Below are positions 11,901 through 27,200 of a stretch of DNA of 64,000 nucleotides, in pieces (within the stretch, counting starts at the first letter, position 1; each line of letters starts with the position of its first letter). Made by a program: the position numbers and the translations under genes. The notes below the pieces were generated by a model, which saw only the letters and a list, made by a program, of their open reading frames with translations, did not search any database and was not told where the DNA came from. This stretch comes from Sapria himalayana (taxonomy: Eukaryota > Streptophyta > Magnoliopsida > Malpighiales > Rafflesiaceae), in the NCBI GenBank assembly GCA_029783825.1, contig JAREIK010017129.1:1-64000 (forward strand), given 5' to 3'.

Positions 11901-14900
11901 TTTTTGATGAAAAAAAAAATATTTAAATTATATTTGTCTCACTAATAATTTATTTTTATTTTATATTTCTATAAAAATAATCTAATAAATAATTAAAATG
12001 TATATTTAAAATTATAATGAATACTAATAAAAATGAGATTTATTATTTATTATTTATTATTAATTATTTAGGGTATAACTATTTAATTGTTTAAGTTTTT
12101 TATGGTTTTGGGGTTAATGAGTTTATTGATTTATATGTTTACACATTTAGGTGTTTATAGGTTTTATTTAATCAAAGAAATAAGAAAAAATTTATTTTTA
12201 TGAATTTTCGTAATTTTCAAATTTTATAACCTTTAAAAATATAATAATTTTTTAATAGTTATGAAATATGAATACAATACTTAGTTATAATAATCTTAAA
12301 AATTATATTTGTTGTAAATTCAATATAAAAAACTTATTAAAATATATTATTATAATGATCAGAAAATAAAATAATTAACTATTATTAATAAGATAGATAT
12401 TAATTAAAATATATTTGCAGAAACCAAAATAATTCAAAATCAAAGTATATTATATTACTATATAAAATTTTAAATTTTTGAAATTTTGTTTATTTTTATA
12501 AGCTTATTTTTTTTTCATAAAAAATAATTTATTTAAATTATATATGTCTCACACATTATTTAATTTGTAATAAATATTTCTATAAAAATAAACTAAAAAA
12601 TAATTAAAATGAATATTTAAAATTATAACGAATACAAATAAAAATGAAATTTATGATTTATTATATGACGTATACCAGTTTAATGGTTTGATTATTTAGG
12701 AGTTTTATCGCTTAGGAGTTTATCAATTTATGTATTTAGGCATTTAGTGGTTTATAGGTTTTATTTATATAATAAAAATAAAATTTTTTTTTAGATTTTT
12801 TCTGATTTTCAAATGTTATAACCATAAAAAATAAATTAATATTTATAATAATTTGAAATGTGAATATAATATTTAGTTATTATAATATTAATAATTATAT
12901 ATGATATAAATTCAATATAAATAATTTTATTAATAGATATTATAATTATGATCAAAAATTAAAATAATAAACTATTAACAATAAGATAGATATTAATTAA
13001 AAAATAATTACAAAACCCAAATTTATTGAAAATTAAAGTAAAATATATTACTGGATAATAATTTTTAATTTTTAAATTTTTACTTCTTTTATAAGTGTAT
13101 ATATATATATTTATTAAAAATAAATTATTTTAATTATATGTTTCGTACTCATAATTTATTTTGTAATAGAAATTTCTATAAAAATAAACTAATAAATAAT
13201 TAAAATGAATATTTAAATTTATAATTAATTGAAATATAAATTCAATTTATTAAGTAGTATATAGTTGTTTAATGGTTTATGTATTTAAACATTACGGGGT
13301 TTAGGAGTTTACTGATATAACTATGTGTGCATTTAATGGTTTATAGGTTTTATTTAAAAAATACAACAACATAAAATTATTTTTATTATTTTTTCATATT
13401 TCCAAAGGTTATAACCTTGAAAATATAATAATTTTTAAATTTTTTTCAAAAGTGAATTCAATATTTTAGTTATAATAATTATTATATTTAAATATCATAT
13501 AAATTCAATATAAACAATTTTATTGATAAATATTCTAATAATGATCAAAAAATAAATTAATAAACAATTATTAATAAGATAGATATCAATTAAAATATAA
13601 TTACAAAATCTAAAATGATTTAGAAGGAGAGCAAAATATATTACTATATAATAAATTTTATTTTTAAAATTTTTTATTCTTTTTATAAATTTATCTATAT
13701 TTTTATATGAAAGATAATTTATATAAATTATATTTTTCAAACTCATAATTTATTTTGTAGTTAATATTTATATAAAAATAAACAAATAAATAATTAAAAT
13801 GAATATTTAAAATTAAAATGAAAAAAATAATATTGAGATTTCTTATTTATTATTTAGGGTTACCAGTTTAAAAGGATTATTATTTATTATTTAGGGTTTT
13901 ATAGATTTAGAAGTTATTGAATTTAGTGTTTAGGAATTTAGTGGTTTATAGGTTTAATTTAAACAATGAAATAACAATTAAATTATTTTTGATATTTTTT
14001 TCAAATTTTCAAAGATTATAACCTTTGAAAATAGAATAATTTTAAAATTTATTTAAAAATGTGAATAAAATATTTAGTAATAATAATTATGATAACAATA
14101 TATAATATAAACTAAATATAAACAATTTTATTGATAGATATTATATCAAATATCAAAAAATAAAATAATAAACTATTTTAATATGATAGATATAAATTAA
14201 AATTTAATTACAAAAACTAAAATGATTAAAAATCAAAGTAAATTTATTACTAAATAATACTTTTTGTTTTTTACTTTTTGCCTCATTTTATAAAATTATA
14301 TATTTTTTGAAAAAAAATAAATTATTTAAATTATATTTGCTTCACTCATAATTAATTTTGTAATTAATATTTCACTAAATTATTTAAATTATATTTAAGG
14401 TTTACTAGTTTAAAGGTTTAAGTATTTAGGGTCTTCGGGGTTTAAGAGTTTAGAGATTTATGTGTTTAGGTATTTAATGGTTTATAAGTTAAATTTAAAC
14501 AATGATATAACAAAAAATAAATTTTTTGTTATTTTTCTCATTTTTTAAGGTTATAACCTTTGAAAATATAACAATTTTTAAATTTTTTTTAAATGTGAAT
14601 GCTATATTTAGTTTTAATAATATTAATAATTAATTATCATATAAATTCAATATAAACAATTATATTGATATATATTATATTAATGATCAAAAAATAAATT
14701 AATAAACTATTATAAATAAGATAGATATTATTTAAAATATATTTGCAAAACCTAAATTTATTCAAAATCAAAGTAAAATAAAGTACTAAATAATAATGTT
14801 TTTGATGTATTCCTTCTTTTTATAAGTTTATATTTTTTGTTCTTAAAAGTAGATTATTTAAATTATATTTGTCTTACTCATAATTTATTTTGTAATAAAT

Positions 14901-17900
14901 ATTTCTATAAAAATAAACTAATAAATAATTAAATGAATATTTAAAATTATAATAAATAGATATAAAAATTAGATTTATTAATTATTTTGTACTATATAGT
15001 GGTTTAATGGTTTATGTATTTAGGTATTATGGGGTTTAGGAGTATACTGATTTAATTGTGTATGCATTTAGTGGTTTGTAGGTTTTATTAATAAAATAAA
15101 ATAACAAAAAATTATTTTTATTATTTTTTAATATTTTCAAAGGTTATAACCTTTCAAAATATAATAATTTTTAAATTTTTTTAAAAGCGAATTCAATATT
15201 TAGTTATAATAATCATTATATTTATATATCATATAAATTCAATATAAACAATTTTAGTGATTACTATTCTAAAAATGATCAAAAAAAAATTAATAATCTA
15301 TTATTAATAAGATAGATATCAATTAAAATATAATTACAAAACAATAAATGATTCATAAGCAAACCAAAATATATTACTATATAATAATTTTTTGTTTTGT
15401 AAATTTTTTTTATTTTAAAAAGTTTATCTATATTTTTTTGTTTACAAATAATTTACATAAATTATATTTGTCTAACTCATAATTTATTTTTTAATTAATA
15501 TTTATATAAAAATAAACAAATAAAAATTAAAAAAATATTAAAAATTATAATGAAAAAATATGAGATTTATTATTTATTATTTAGGGTATACCGGTCTAAT
15601 TTAAATTATATCTGTCTCACTAATAATTTATTTTGTAATTAATATTTCTATAAAAATAAAATGATAAATAATTAAAATAAAAATTTAAAATTATAATGAA
15701 TAAAAATTAAAATGAGATTTATGATTTATTATTAATGTATACCAATTTAATAGTTTAAGTATTTAAAGGTTTTGTCGTATAGGTGTTTAGCGATTCATGT
15801 TTTCAGGCATTTAGTGGTTTATAGGTTTTATTTAAACAACAAAATAACAAAAAAAATTTTAATTTTTTGTCATTTTCATAGGTTATATCCTTTGAATATA
15901 TAATAATATTTAAAATTTTTTCAAATGTGAATACAATATTTAGTTATAATAATTTTAATAATTATATATCATATAAATTCAATATAAACAATTTTATTGA
16001 TAGATATTATAATAATTTTCAAAAATTAAATTTATAAACTAATAATAATAAGATAGATATTAATTAAATAAAATTTACAAAACCCAAATTGATTCAAAAT
16101 TAAAGTAAAAAATATTATTGGATAATAATTTTTAATTTTTAAAATTTTACTTATTTTATAAGCGTATATATTTTTTTTATTAAAAATATATTATTTAAAT
16201 TTTATTTATAGCACTTACAATTTATTTTGTAATAAAAATTTATATATAAATAAACTAATAAATAATTAAAATGAATATTTAAAATTATAATAAATTAAAA
16301 TAAAAATTAGATTTCTTAATTATTAAGTAGTCTATTGCGGTTTAATAGTTTATGTATTTAGGCATTATGGCCATTATAAGTTTACTCATTTAACTATGTA
16401 TGCATTTAGTGGTTTATAGGTTTTATTAAAAATTAAAATAACAAAATATTTATTTTTATTATTTTTTTATATTTTCAAAGGTTATAACCTTTGAAAATAT
16501 AATAATTTTTAAATTTTTTTAAATGTGAATTCAATATTTAGTTATAATAATCATTATATTTATATTTCAAATAAATTCAATATAAATAATATTATTGATA
16601 AATATTCTAATAAAGATCACAAAATAAATTAATAATCTATTATTAATAAGATAGATATCAATTAAAATATAATTACAAAACCTATAATGATTCAGAAGCA
16701 AAGCAAACTTTATTACTATATAATAATTTTTTTTCATTTAATAAGTTTATCTATATTTTTTTGATGAAAAATAATTTATATAAATTATATTTGTCTACCT
16801 CATAATTTATTTTTTAATTAATATTTATATAAAATTAAACAAATAAATAATAAAAATGAATATTTAAAATTATAATTAAAAAAATGAGATTTATTCTTTA
16901 TTATTTAGGGTATACCGGTTTAATTTAAATTATATCTGTCTTACAATAATTTATTTTGTAATTAATATTTCTATAAAATTATATTGAATAAAAATTAAAA
17001 TGAGATTTATGAATTATTATTAATGTATACCAGTTTAATATTTTAAGTATTTAGATGTTTTGTCGTTTAGGACTATAGCGATTTATGTTTTTAGGCATTT
17101 AGTGGTTTATTGGTTTTGTTTAAATAATGAAATAACAAAAAACTTATTTTTGATATTTTTTCACATTTTCAAAGGTTATAACCTTTGAAAATATAATAAT
17201 TTTAAAATTTTTTAAAAATATGAAAACAATATTTAGTAATAAGAATCATTATAATTATATATAATATAAACTAAATTTAAACAATTTTATTAATAGATAT
17301 GATATCAATTATCAAAATATAAATTAATATGTTATTATTTTGATGGTATAAATTAAAATATAATTGCAAAACCTAAATTTATTCAAAATCTAAGTAAAAT
17401 TTATTACTAAATAAAAATATTTTTTTTTAGTTTTTGCTTCTTTTTATAAGCTTATATTTTTTTTTGATGAAAAATAAATTATTTAAATTATATTTGTATC
17501 ACTCATAATTTATTTTGTAATTAATATTTTAATAAATTATTTAAATTATATTTAAGGTTTACGAGTTTAAAGGTTTAAGTATTTAGGGGCTTTTGTGTTT
17601 AGGAGTTTAGAGGTTTAAGTGTTTAGGCATTTACGGGTTTATAAGTTTTATTTAAACAATGATATAGCAAAAAATTTATTTTTATTATTTTTTCTAATTT
17701 TTGAAGATTATATCCTTTGAAAATATAATAATTTTTAAATTTTTTTCAAATATAAATATAATATTTATTTATAATAATCTTCATAATTTAATTCATTTAA
17801 ATTCAATATAAATAATTATATTGCTAGATATTATAATTATGATCAAAAAATAAATTAATTAACTATTATTAATAACATAGTTATTATTTAAAAAGTATTT

Positions 17901-20900
17901 GCAAATTCTAAATTTATTCAAATCAAAGTAAAATATATTACTAAATAATAATTTTTTTTAATGTTTTGTTTTTTTATAAGTTTATATTTTTGTTATTAAA
18001 AATAAATTATTCAAATTATATTTGTCTCACTCATAATTTATTTTGTAATTTATAATTCTATAATAATAAACTACTAAATAATTAAAATGAATATTTAAAA
18101 TTATAATGAATACAAATAAAATTGAGATTTATTATTTATTATTCAGGATATACCGGTTTAATGGTTTAAGTATTTAAGTGTTTTGTGGTTTAGGAATTTA
18201 GTGATTTAATTGTTTATACCTTTAGTTATTTATAGTTTTTATTTAAAGAATAAAAAAACAAAAAATTTAATTTTTTGATTTTTTTTAATTTTTGAAGGTT
18301 GTAACCTTTGAAAATATAATAATTTTAATTTTATATAATGTAAACTCAATATAAATTATTTTATTGCTAGATATTATAATAATGATCAATAAATAAATTA
18401 ATAAATTTGTATTTATAAGAATGGTATAAATTAAAATATAATTATATAATCTAAAATGATTCTAAATCAATATAAGATATATTATTAAATAATAATTTTT
18501 TATTTTTAAAATTGTGCCTATTTTTATAAACTTTTTTTTGATGAAAAATAAATTATTTAAATTATATATGTCACACTAATAATTTATTTTGTAATTAATA
18601 TTTCTATAAAAATAAACTGATAATTAATTAAAATGAATATTTAAAATTATAATGAATACTAATAAAACTGAGATTTATGATTTATTATTTAGACTATACT
18701 AATTTAATGTTTTAAGTATTTATGGGCTTCGGGGTTTATGAGTTTAGTCATTTTAGTATTTAGTCATTTATTGGTTTATATATTTTATATTAAAAATAAA
18801 ATAACAAAAAATTTATTTTTCTTATTTTTTTTCATTTTTGAAGGTTATAACCTTTGAAATTTAATAATTTTTAAATTTTTTTTGAAAAGTGAATACAATA
18901 TGAAGTTTTAATAATCATAATAATTAAATATAATATAAATTCAATATAAACTATTTAATTGTTATTTATTATAATAATGATTATAAAAAATTAATAACCT
19001 ATTATTAATAAGATAAATATTGTTTAAAAAATATTTGCAAAACATAAAATGACTAAAAATCAAAGTGATATTTTACTAAATATTAATTTTAAATTTTTAA
19101 ATTTTTGTATCCATTTATAAGCCTATATATTTTTTGATTAAAAATAAATTATTTAAATTATATTTGTCATACTAATAATTTGTTTTTTAATTTATATTTT
19201 AATAACATTAAACTAATAAATAATTAAAATGTATATTTAAAATTATAATGAATACTAAAAAAGAAATGATTTATGATTTATTATTTAGGGTATAACAATT
19301 TAATTATTTAAGTTTTTAGTTGTTTTGGGGTTAAGGAGTTTATTGATTTATATGTTTACACATTTTCCTATTTATAGGTTTTATTTAATCAATGAAATAA
19401 CAAAAAATTTATTTTTATGAATTTTGTGATTTTCAATGGTTATAACCTTTAAAAATATAATAATTTTTAAATAGTTCTAAAATATGAATACTATACTTAG
19501 TTATAATAATCTTAATAATTATATTTGTTGTAGATTCAATATAAAAAAATGTATTAATATATGTAATAATAATGATCAAAAAATAAATTAATAAACTATT
19601 ATTAATAAGATAGATATTAATTAAAATATATTTGCAGAACATAAAATAATTCAAAATCAAAGTAAATTATATTACTAAATAAAATTTTAAATTTTTGAAA
19701 TTTTATTTATTTTTATAAGCTTATTTTTTTTTCATAAAAAATAATTTATTTAAATTATATCTGTCTTACTCATTATTTATTTTATAATTAATATTTCTAT
19801 AAAAATAAACTAAAAAATAATTAAAATGAATATTAAATATTATACTGAATACAAATAAAAATGAAATTTATTATTTTTTATTTAGGTTATATAGGTTTAA
19901 TTGTTTAAGTATTTAGTGGGTTTTGGGGTTTAGGAGTCTAGATATTTAATTGTTTAGACCTTTAGTGATTTATAGTTTTTTTTAAAGAATGAAAAAACAA
20001 AAAATTTAATTTTTCGATATTTTTTTTATTTTTGAATGTTGTAACCTTTGAAAATATAATAATTTTAAATTTTTTCAAACGTAAATATAATATTTAGTTA
20101 TAATAACTTAATAATTATAAGAGATTTTAATTGAATATAAGTAATTTTATTATTCGATATTATAAAAATGATCAAATAATAAATTAATAAACTATTATTA
20201 ATAAGATTGATTTCAATTAAAATACAATTGCAAAACCTATATATAATGATTCAAAATCAAAGTAAAATAAATTACTAAATAATAATTTTTTGTTTTTAAA
20301 TTTTACTTCTTTATATAAGCTTATTTCTTTTTGATTAAAAATAAATTATTAAAATTATATTTGTCTCACTCATTATTTATTTTGTGATTGATATTTCTAA
20401 AAAAATAAACTAATAAATAATTAAATGAATATTTAAAATTATAATGAATACAAATTAAAATGAGATTTATGATTTATTATATATGGTATGCCGGTATATG
20501 GTTTGATTATTTAGTGGTTTATAGGTTTTAATTATATAATAAAAATTTAAAATTCTATTTTTGATTTTTTCTAATTTTCAAGGTTATAACCTTTGAAAAT
20601 AAAATAATTTTTAAAATTTTTTGAAATGTGAATACCATGTATAATAATATTAATCTTACTAATTATATATCATATAAATTCAATATAAATAATTTTAATG
20701 ATAGATATTATAATAATGATCAAAAATTTAATTAATAAACTATTATTAATAATATTAATATTAATTAAAATATATTTAAATAACACAAAATGATTCAAAA
20801 TCAAATCAAAATATCTTAATAAATAATAATATTTAATTTTTAAAATTTTATTTCTTTTTATAAGTTTATATTTTTTTTATTAAAATAAATTATTTAAATA

Positions 20901-21740
20901 ATATTTGTCTCACTCGAAATTTATTTTGTAATTAATTTTTCTAAAAAATTAAACTATAAATAATTAAAATTAATATTTAAAATTATAATAAATAGAAATA
21001 AAAATGAGATTTATTATTTATTAAGTAGTATATAGCTGTTAAAAGGTTTTGTATTTAGGGGTTTAGTGATATATGAGCTTACTGATTTAAGTAAGTAAGC
21101 ATTTAATGATCTATAATTTTTATTTAAAAATTTAAATAACAAAAATTTATTTTTTTTATTTTTTCACTTTTTCAAAGGTTATAACCTTTGAAAATATAAT
21201 AATTTTAAATTTTTTTTCAAAAGTGAATACAATATTTAGTTATAATTATCATTATATTTATATATCATATAAATTCAATATAAACAATTTTATTGATAAA
21301 TATTCTAATAATGATGAAAAAATAACTCAATAATCTATTATTAATAAGATAGATATCAATTAAAATATATTTACAAAACCTAAAATGATCCAGAAGCAAA
21401 GTGAAATATATTACTATATAATAATTTTTTGTTTTGAAATTTTTTTATCTTTTAAATAGTTTATCTATATTATTTTGATGAAAAATAATTTATATAAATT
21501 ATATATGTGTAACTCATAATTTATTTTGTAATTAATATTTATATAAAAATAAACAAATAAATAATTATATTTAAATATTTAAAATTAAAATTAAAAAAAA
21601 TGAGATTTATTCTTTATTATTTAGGATATACAGGTTTAATTTAAATTAGATCCGTCTCACTAATAATTTATTTTTTAATTAATATTTCTATAAAAATAAA
21701 CTGATAAATAAATAAAATAAAAATTTAAATTATACTGAAT
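8898..21740 (+). repeat. Satellite array, main orientation (block 3)
   Basis: Uninterrupted tandem monomers. Approximate octamer-tract positions and subtypes: 9180 a, 9780 b, 10310 c, 10890 d, 11460 e, 12065 f, 12670 h, 13250 a, 13860 b, 14400 c, 14990 a, 15580-15720 k, 16325 a, 16910-17025 k, 17555 c, 18145 d, 18690 e, 19290 f, 19885 g, 20480 h, 21020 i, 21630 k (cut by INS). Two partial cycles a-b-c-d-e-f-h and c-d-e-f-g-h-i-k are visible, with an a/k alternation between them suggesting local unequal exchange. Nothing but satellite is present; the ORFs at minus 13495-13746 and 19433-19660 are low-complexity translations. Confidence 0.9.
16467..16502. other. Longest perfect palindrome seen: 36 bp
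   Basis: The standard satellite dyad (core AAAGGTTATAACCTTT) extends here to 18 perfectly complementary bases on each side, beginning TTATATTTTC and ending GAAAATATAA. It lies at the usual place, about 100 bp after an octamer tract, in an a-type monomer. Arms this long with no spacer could extrude a cruciform, although only as inference. Confidence 0.85.
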
Positions 21741-24224
21741 AATTAAAATAATTTATTTTGTTCCTTTCTCAACTCTAGAATAATTACTAAAGCTCTAACC
21801 AAAATAATATGAGCTTTTACTTTATCTCTATTATGTCTCATCATATTTGATGTTGAATCTTTGGGCTATCAAAGGAATTTGACTCATGTACGCTAACAGA
21901 CTAAACCAAAGTTGTACCCCTATGTGTTGAAATAGCTAGTTGTTGAGGATGCTATTTATATTGATTATATAATTTCTTCTAAAATATCTCTCATGAACAC
22001 ACTCAAAGCAATTTTTTTAAAACATAGTTCACCTCTAAAAAAATAATGATCTTGTAGCATATTAGAACAAACTAGCCCTAGGGCTTTTTGAGCAAGGCAA
22101 GAAGTATGGGCTCTCTTTCAATCAAGAATCAAAAAATTTATTTTATTGGCATGTCTAAGCCCCTTTTTTTATCCTCATGGATATGAAAAGTATCATTTTA
22201 TTCTTTTTATATTAAATGAGTTATGTATACAAGCTCACAATACCCAAAAAGGTCTAAATGAATCATATTCAAATGTATAAAAGGTTTTAATCATTGCTCA
22301 AAATATTAGTCTTGCATATTGACACTTGAGGTCACAAATCAATGGAAAAAGCCATAGTGATATTTCCAATCCCAAAAATTTTAGCTATATAAAGTTATAA
22401 AGAGTAGTACTGAATCTTTAGCTATTTCTAGGGTCATGACTTTTGCTCTTGAGGAATGTCCAAAGTTACAATCATTCGTAGTGCAATGACTTTGCAATAT
22501 AAAGATAAAATGCACAAGCTATGGTCATATCCAATACTGTGACCCAGTATTATAGTGATTAAATATGTATTCATGATCATTCCTAGTGTCATAACAATAT
22601 GTTCAATAGAGAGACAAGTTATGGCATATTCTCATCGATATGATTTTGTGTTCTAGAGACAAAATATACAATCATGACCATTGCTAATGCTACAATAATC
22701 TAAAGCAAGAAAGAGACCGAATCCATAACTCACCCCTTGAGTCATGACTTTGTGTTACATATACAAAATGATAAATCTGTGACATTCCCAAAAATTCTGA
22801 ATTTCAATTTAAATTTAACACTTGGTCATTTGATTATAAAAGTGCAAAACATGAGATTTAGGATTTAGGGTTTATGGCCCAGGGTTATAGTTTTTGGTTT
22901 AAGCTTTAGGATTTAAAGTTTAGGGTTTATGGTATTTTATTGTTTTTTTTTCGGAAAATACACACTTTATTTATCATTTAGGCACACAACTTACAAGAGA
23001 CTAAAAAGCTGGCTAATTTATGCCAGCCCACCAAATCCTATGCACCTTAATGATTCTATGCATAAAATACATAAAAAGACATAATGCATAATAATTCCAA
23101 GCGTACGAATACAACTAAAATCACCTGCCATTCCCGGACTTCAAAGTTGGCATTGAGTCATTATGCGCACTGCATCCTTTCCATTCGGATTTGTCCAAGC
23201 CTTTTGGAGGAACCTGAATGATGCACCATATTAAAACTATGCAAATATAAGATTGTGCATGTGTGTGACATACAGTATCAAGCGTTTGCCTATGTCATTG
23301 CTATGCAATGGAATACATGTAAAACTGAATACCCATAAATCCACAAGTCCATATCTACGGCATTTTGTCAATTCATTCTCACCTCTGAATTCTACATTCT
23401 TTTGCTCCAATGATCCTCAAAAGAGTATCTCTTGGGTTAGAATGCTTCCTCTCCGAGCTCCAAGAAATGGCTGTTTGTTGCACCGACAAAATATCAAAAA
23501 ATGTGCCTACATCGGTGTGCATGTGTGATGAGTTCCATCTAATAGTCTAATTATCTACGCGTACAACCAAGCTAGAATACAAGTAAAATTACAAAATGCT
23601 ATAAAGATGGGTATTCTGCTCCCGGGAGTGTAGCATCGCCTAATGTGTATTTACAAAATGCATTAGTAAGCCCCACTTAGAGATACTCATGGGTCGAGTT
23701 GCCAACATTGCATGCTACATAGAGAACAGACAACATTGTGTGTGTGAGTATGTCATGATCTGTCTCTACAAGTACTTAGTACATACAAAGTCCAAGATAG
23801 AAATAAGACTACAAAGATAAACTACAAGTTTGAATCTTTCGCTCCCGTGTGGCTGGTCTAGACTCCATTTCTTACTGGCCCTGCTTGGTGATGGTTCGGA
23901 TTTTGGCGGCTCTCCAATTAATCATGGATTACCTGCTACTCCTGTTGGGCGACAATTGGGTGGCCCTCTATGCTGCCTGATAGGGCTAGTAGGACCCAAT
24001 CCTAGCTACTCCTCGGTTTACTCTCGACCACTTTGCTCGGTCTCGTCAGTTTTCTGAATTTTATCATCTCGGCTTGCTAGTAGGGCCATGTACAAGTTGG
24101 TGGTCCATACTTCTGGCTGCTTCTAAGACTTGCTACCCCCTCTAAATGCTACACCTAAATGAACAAGAATATGTGCACGTGTGTACTTTGGTCCATCACT
24201 ATGTGTGTGTGGTGCAAAAATATC
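21741..24224 (-). repeat. INS copy 2: full-length composite insert, inverted relative to copy 1
   Basis: Reverse-complement counterpart of 5411-7897, nearly the same length. Region II is at 21741-22852, the heptamer tract at 22853-22932, the T-run that mirrors the A10 at 22943-22951, and region I from there to 24224. Junctions are 'tatactgaat|aattaaaataattta' on the left and 'tatcaggg' on the right, matching copy 4 on both sides and copy 3 on the right. Plus-strand ORFs 23253-23528 and 23830-24057 run antisense to the presumed transcript, and the first is closed by a stop in copy 3, so I do not treat them as genes. Confidence 0.85.
22853..22932 (+). repeat. Heptamer-phased telomere-like tract in INS copy 2
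   Basis: Contains TTTAGGG and TTTAGGA words spaced by 7 bp ('gatttaggatttagggttta'). It is the reverse complement of the tract at 6706-6783 and lies between region II and the poly(T) run. Confidence 0.7.
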
Positions 24225-27200
24225 AGGGTTTAAAAGTTTGGTAATTTAAGTATTTAGGTATTTTGTGGTTTTATTTAAATAATTAAATAACAAAAAAATT
24301 ATTTTTATGATTTTTTCTAATTTTCAAGGTTATAACCATTTAAAATTTGATAATTTTTAATTTTTTTTCAATTGTTAATACGATATTTAATTATAATAAT
24401 CATACAAATTAAATATATTGTAAATTCAATATAAATAATTTTATTGATCAATATTATAATACTTATCATAAAATAGATTAATAAACTATTATTAATAAGA
24501 TAGATATTAATTAAAATATATTTGCAAAACATAAAACGATTCAAAATCAAAGTAAAACATATTACTAAATAAAAATTTTTTATTTTTAAATTTTTGATTC
24601 TTTTTATAAGCTTATAAATTTTTTTGATGAAGATAAGTTTTTTAAAATATATTTGTCTCATTCATAATTTTATTTTGTAATTAATATTTCTATAAAAATA
24701 AACTAATAAATAAATAAAATAAATATTATAATTATAATGAATACAAATAAAAATCAGATTTATGATTAATTATTTAGGGTATACCGGTTTAAAGGTTTTA
24801 GTATTTAGGAGTTTAGGAGTTTAGTGATTTAAGTGTTTATGCATTTAGTAGTTTATATGTTTTATTTAAATAATGAAATAACAAAAAAATTATTTTTCAA
24901 ATTTTTTATGAATTTTGGAGGTTATAACCTTTATAAATCTACTAATTTTTAAATTTGTTTCAAATGTGAATACAATATTAGTTATAATAAACTTAATAAT
25001 TATATATCATGTAAATTAAAAATAAACAATTTTATTGATAGATATTAATATACTAAATATAAATATAAAAATAATAATGATCAAAAAATCAGTTAATAAA
25101 CTATTATTTATTGATAGATATTTTTATATTATTTATAAATACTTAAACCTTTAAAAATGGTTTAAATGTTTAGGTATTTAAGGGTTTTGGGGTTTTGGAG
25201 TTTAATGATTTAAGCGTTTAGGCATTTAGTATTTTATAGGTTTTATATAAACAATAAAATAATAAAAAATTTATTTTAGTGATTTAATCTCATTTTCAAA
25301 GATGATAACCTATAAAAATATTATAATTTTTAAATTATTTTCAAATGTAAATATTAAATTTGTTATAATAATATTTATAATTATATATCATATAAATTCA
25401 ATATAAACAATTTTTTTGATAAATATTCTAATAATGATCAAAAAATAAATTACTAATAATTATTAATAAGATAGATTTTAATTAAAATAATATCACAAAA
25501 CCTATAATGATTCAGAAGCAAAGCAAATTATAATACTGTATAATAATTTTTTGTTTTTAAATTTTTTTTTCTTTTAAAAAGTTTATATATAATTTTTTGA
25601 TGAAAAATAATTTATATAAATTATTTTTGTCTAGCTCAATTTATTTTGTAATTAATATTTATATATAAATAAACAAATTAATAATTAAAATGAATATTTA
25701 AAATTATAATGAAAAAAATGAGATTTATTATTTATTATTTAGGGATACTATTTTAATTTAAATTAGATCTGTCTCACTAATAATTTATTTTGTAATTAAT
25801 ATTTCTATAAAAATAAAATGATAAATAATTAAAATAAAAATTTAAAATTATACTGAATAAAATTTAAAATGAGATTTATGATTTATTATTACTATATACT
25901 AGTTTAACGGATTAAGTATTTAGAGGTTTTTTCATTTAGGATTTTAGCAATTTATGTTTTTAGGATTTTAGTGGTTTATACGTTTTATTTAAAAAAATAA
26001 AATATCAAAAAAATTTGCTATAATTTTATCTCATTTTCATAGGTTATAACCTTTGAAAATATAATAATATTTAAAATTTTTTGAAATGTGAATACAATAC
26101 TTAGTTATAATAATATTAATAATTATATATCATATAAATTCAATAAACAATTTTATTGATATATATTATAATAATGATAAAAATTAAATTTATAAACTAT
26201 TGATATTAGGATAGATATTAATTAAAAAATAATTAGAAAACCCAAATTGATTCAAAAGTATAGTAAAATATATTTCTGGATAATAATTTTTAATTTTTAA
26301 ATTTGTACTTCTTTTATAAGCATATATATTTTTTAAATTATATTTTTCGCACTCATAATTTATTTTGTAAAAAATATTTCTATAAAAATAAACTAAAAAA
26401 TAATTAAAATGAATATTTAAAATTATAATAAAAATAATTAAAAATAGATTTATTAATTATTATGTAGTATATAGCGGTTTAATGGTTTATGTATTTTGGC
26501 ATTATGGGGTTTAGGAGTTTACTGATTTAACTGTGTATGCATTTAGTGGTTTATAGGTGTCATTTGATAAAAATATCAAAGAATTTATTTTTTAAATTTT
26601 TTGATATTTTCAATGTTATAACATTCGAAAATATAATAATTTTTAATTTTTTTTCAAAAGTGAATATTATATTTAGTTATAATAATCATTATATTTATAT
26701 AGCATATAAATTCAATATAAATATTTTTATTAATTAATATTCTAATAATGATCAAAGAATAAATTAATATTCTATTATTAATAAGATAGATATCAATTTA
26801 AATATAATTACAAAACCTTAAATGATTCAGAAATAAAGCATAATATATTACTATATAATAATTTTTTGTTTTGAATTTTTTTTATTTTAAAAAGTTTATC
26901 TATATTTTTTTGATGAAAAATAATTATATAAATTATATTTGTCTAACTCAATCTATTTTGTAATTATTAATTATATAAAAATAAAAGAATAAATAATTAA
27001 AATGAATATTTTAAATTATAATGAAAAAAAATAATACTGAGATTTATTATTTATTATTTATGGTATACCGATATAAAATGATTATCTATTTAAGGTTTTC
27101 GAGATTTAGGAGTTATTGAATTAAGTATTTAGGTATTTAGTGGTTTATAGGATTTATTTAAATAATGAAATAACAAAAAAATTATTTTCGTTATTTTTTC

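Noticed and set aside
8898..21740. Possible CRISPR-like array because of regularly spaced palindromes
   Set aside because: Spacing is about 590 bp with homologous, not unique, sequence between; no associated genes; the context is a eukaryotic satellite.
23253..23528. 91-codon ORF present at the same place in INS copies 2 and 4
   Set aside because: It runs opposite to the presumed INS transcript, is closed by a stop in copy 3, and its similarity equals that of the surrounding DNA.
23830..24057. 75-codon ORF in INS region I, with counterparts at 60439-60624 and 60641-60856
   Set aside because: Antisense to the poly(A)-like end, different lengths among copies, no recognisable family.
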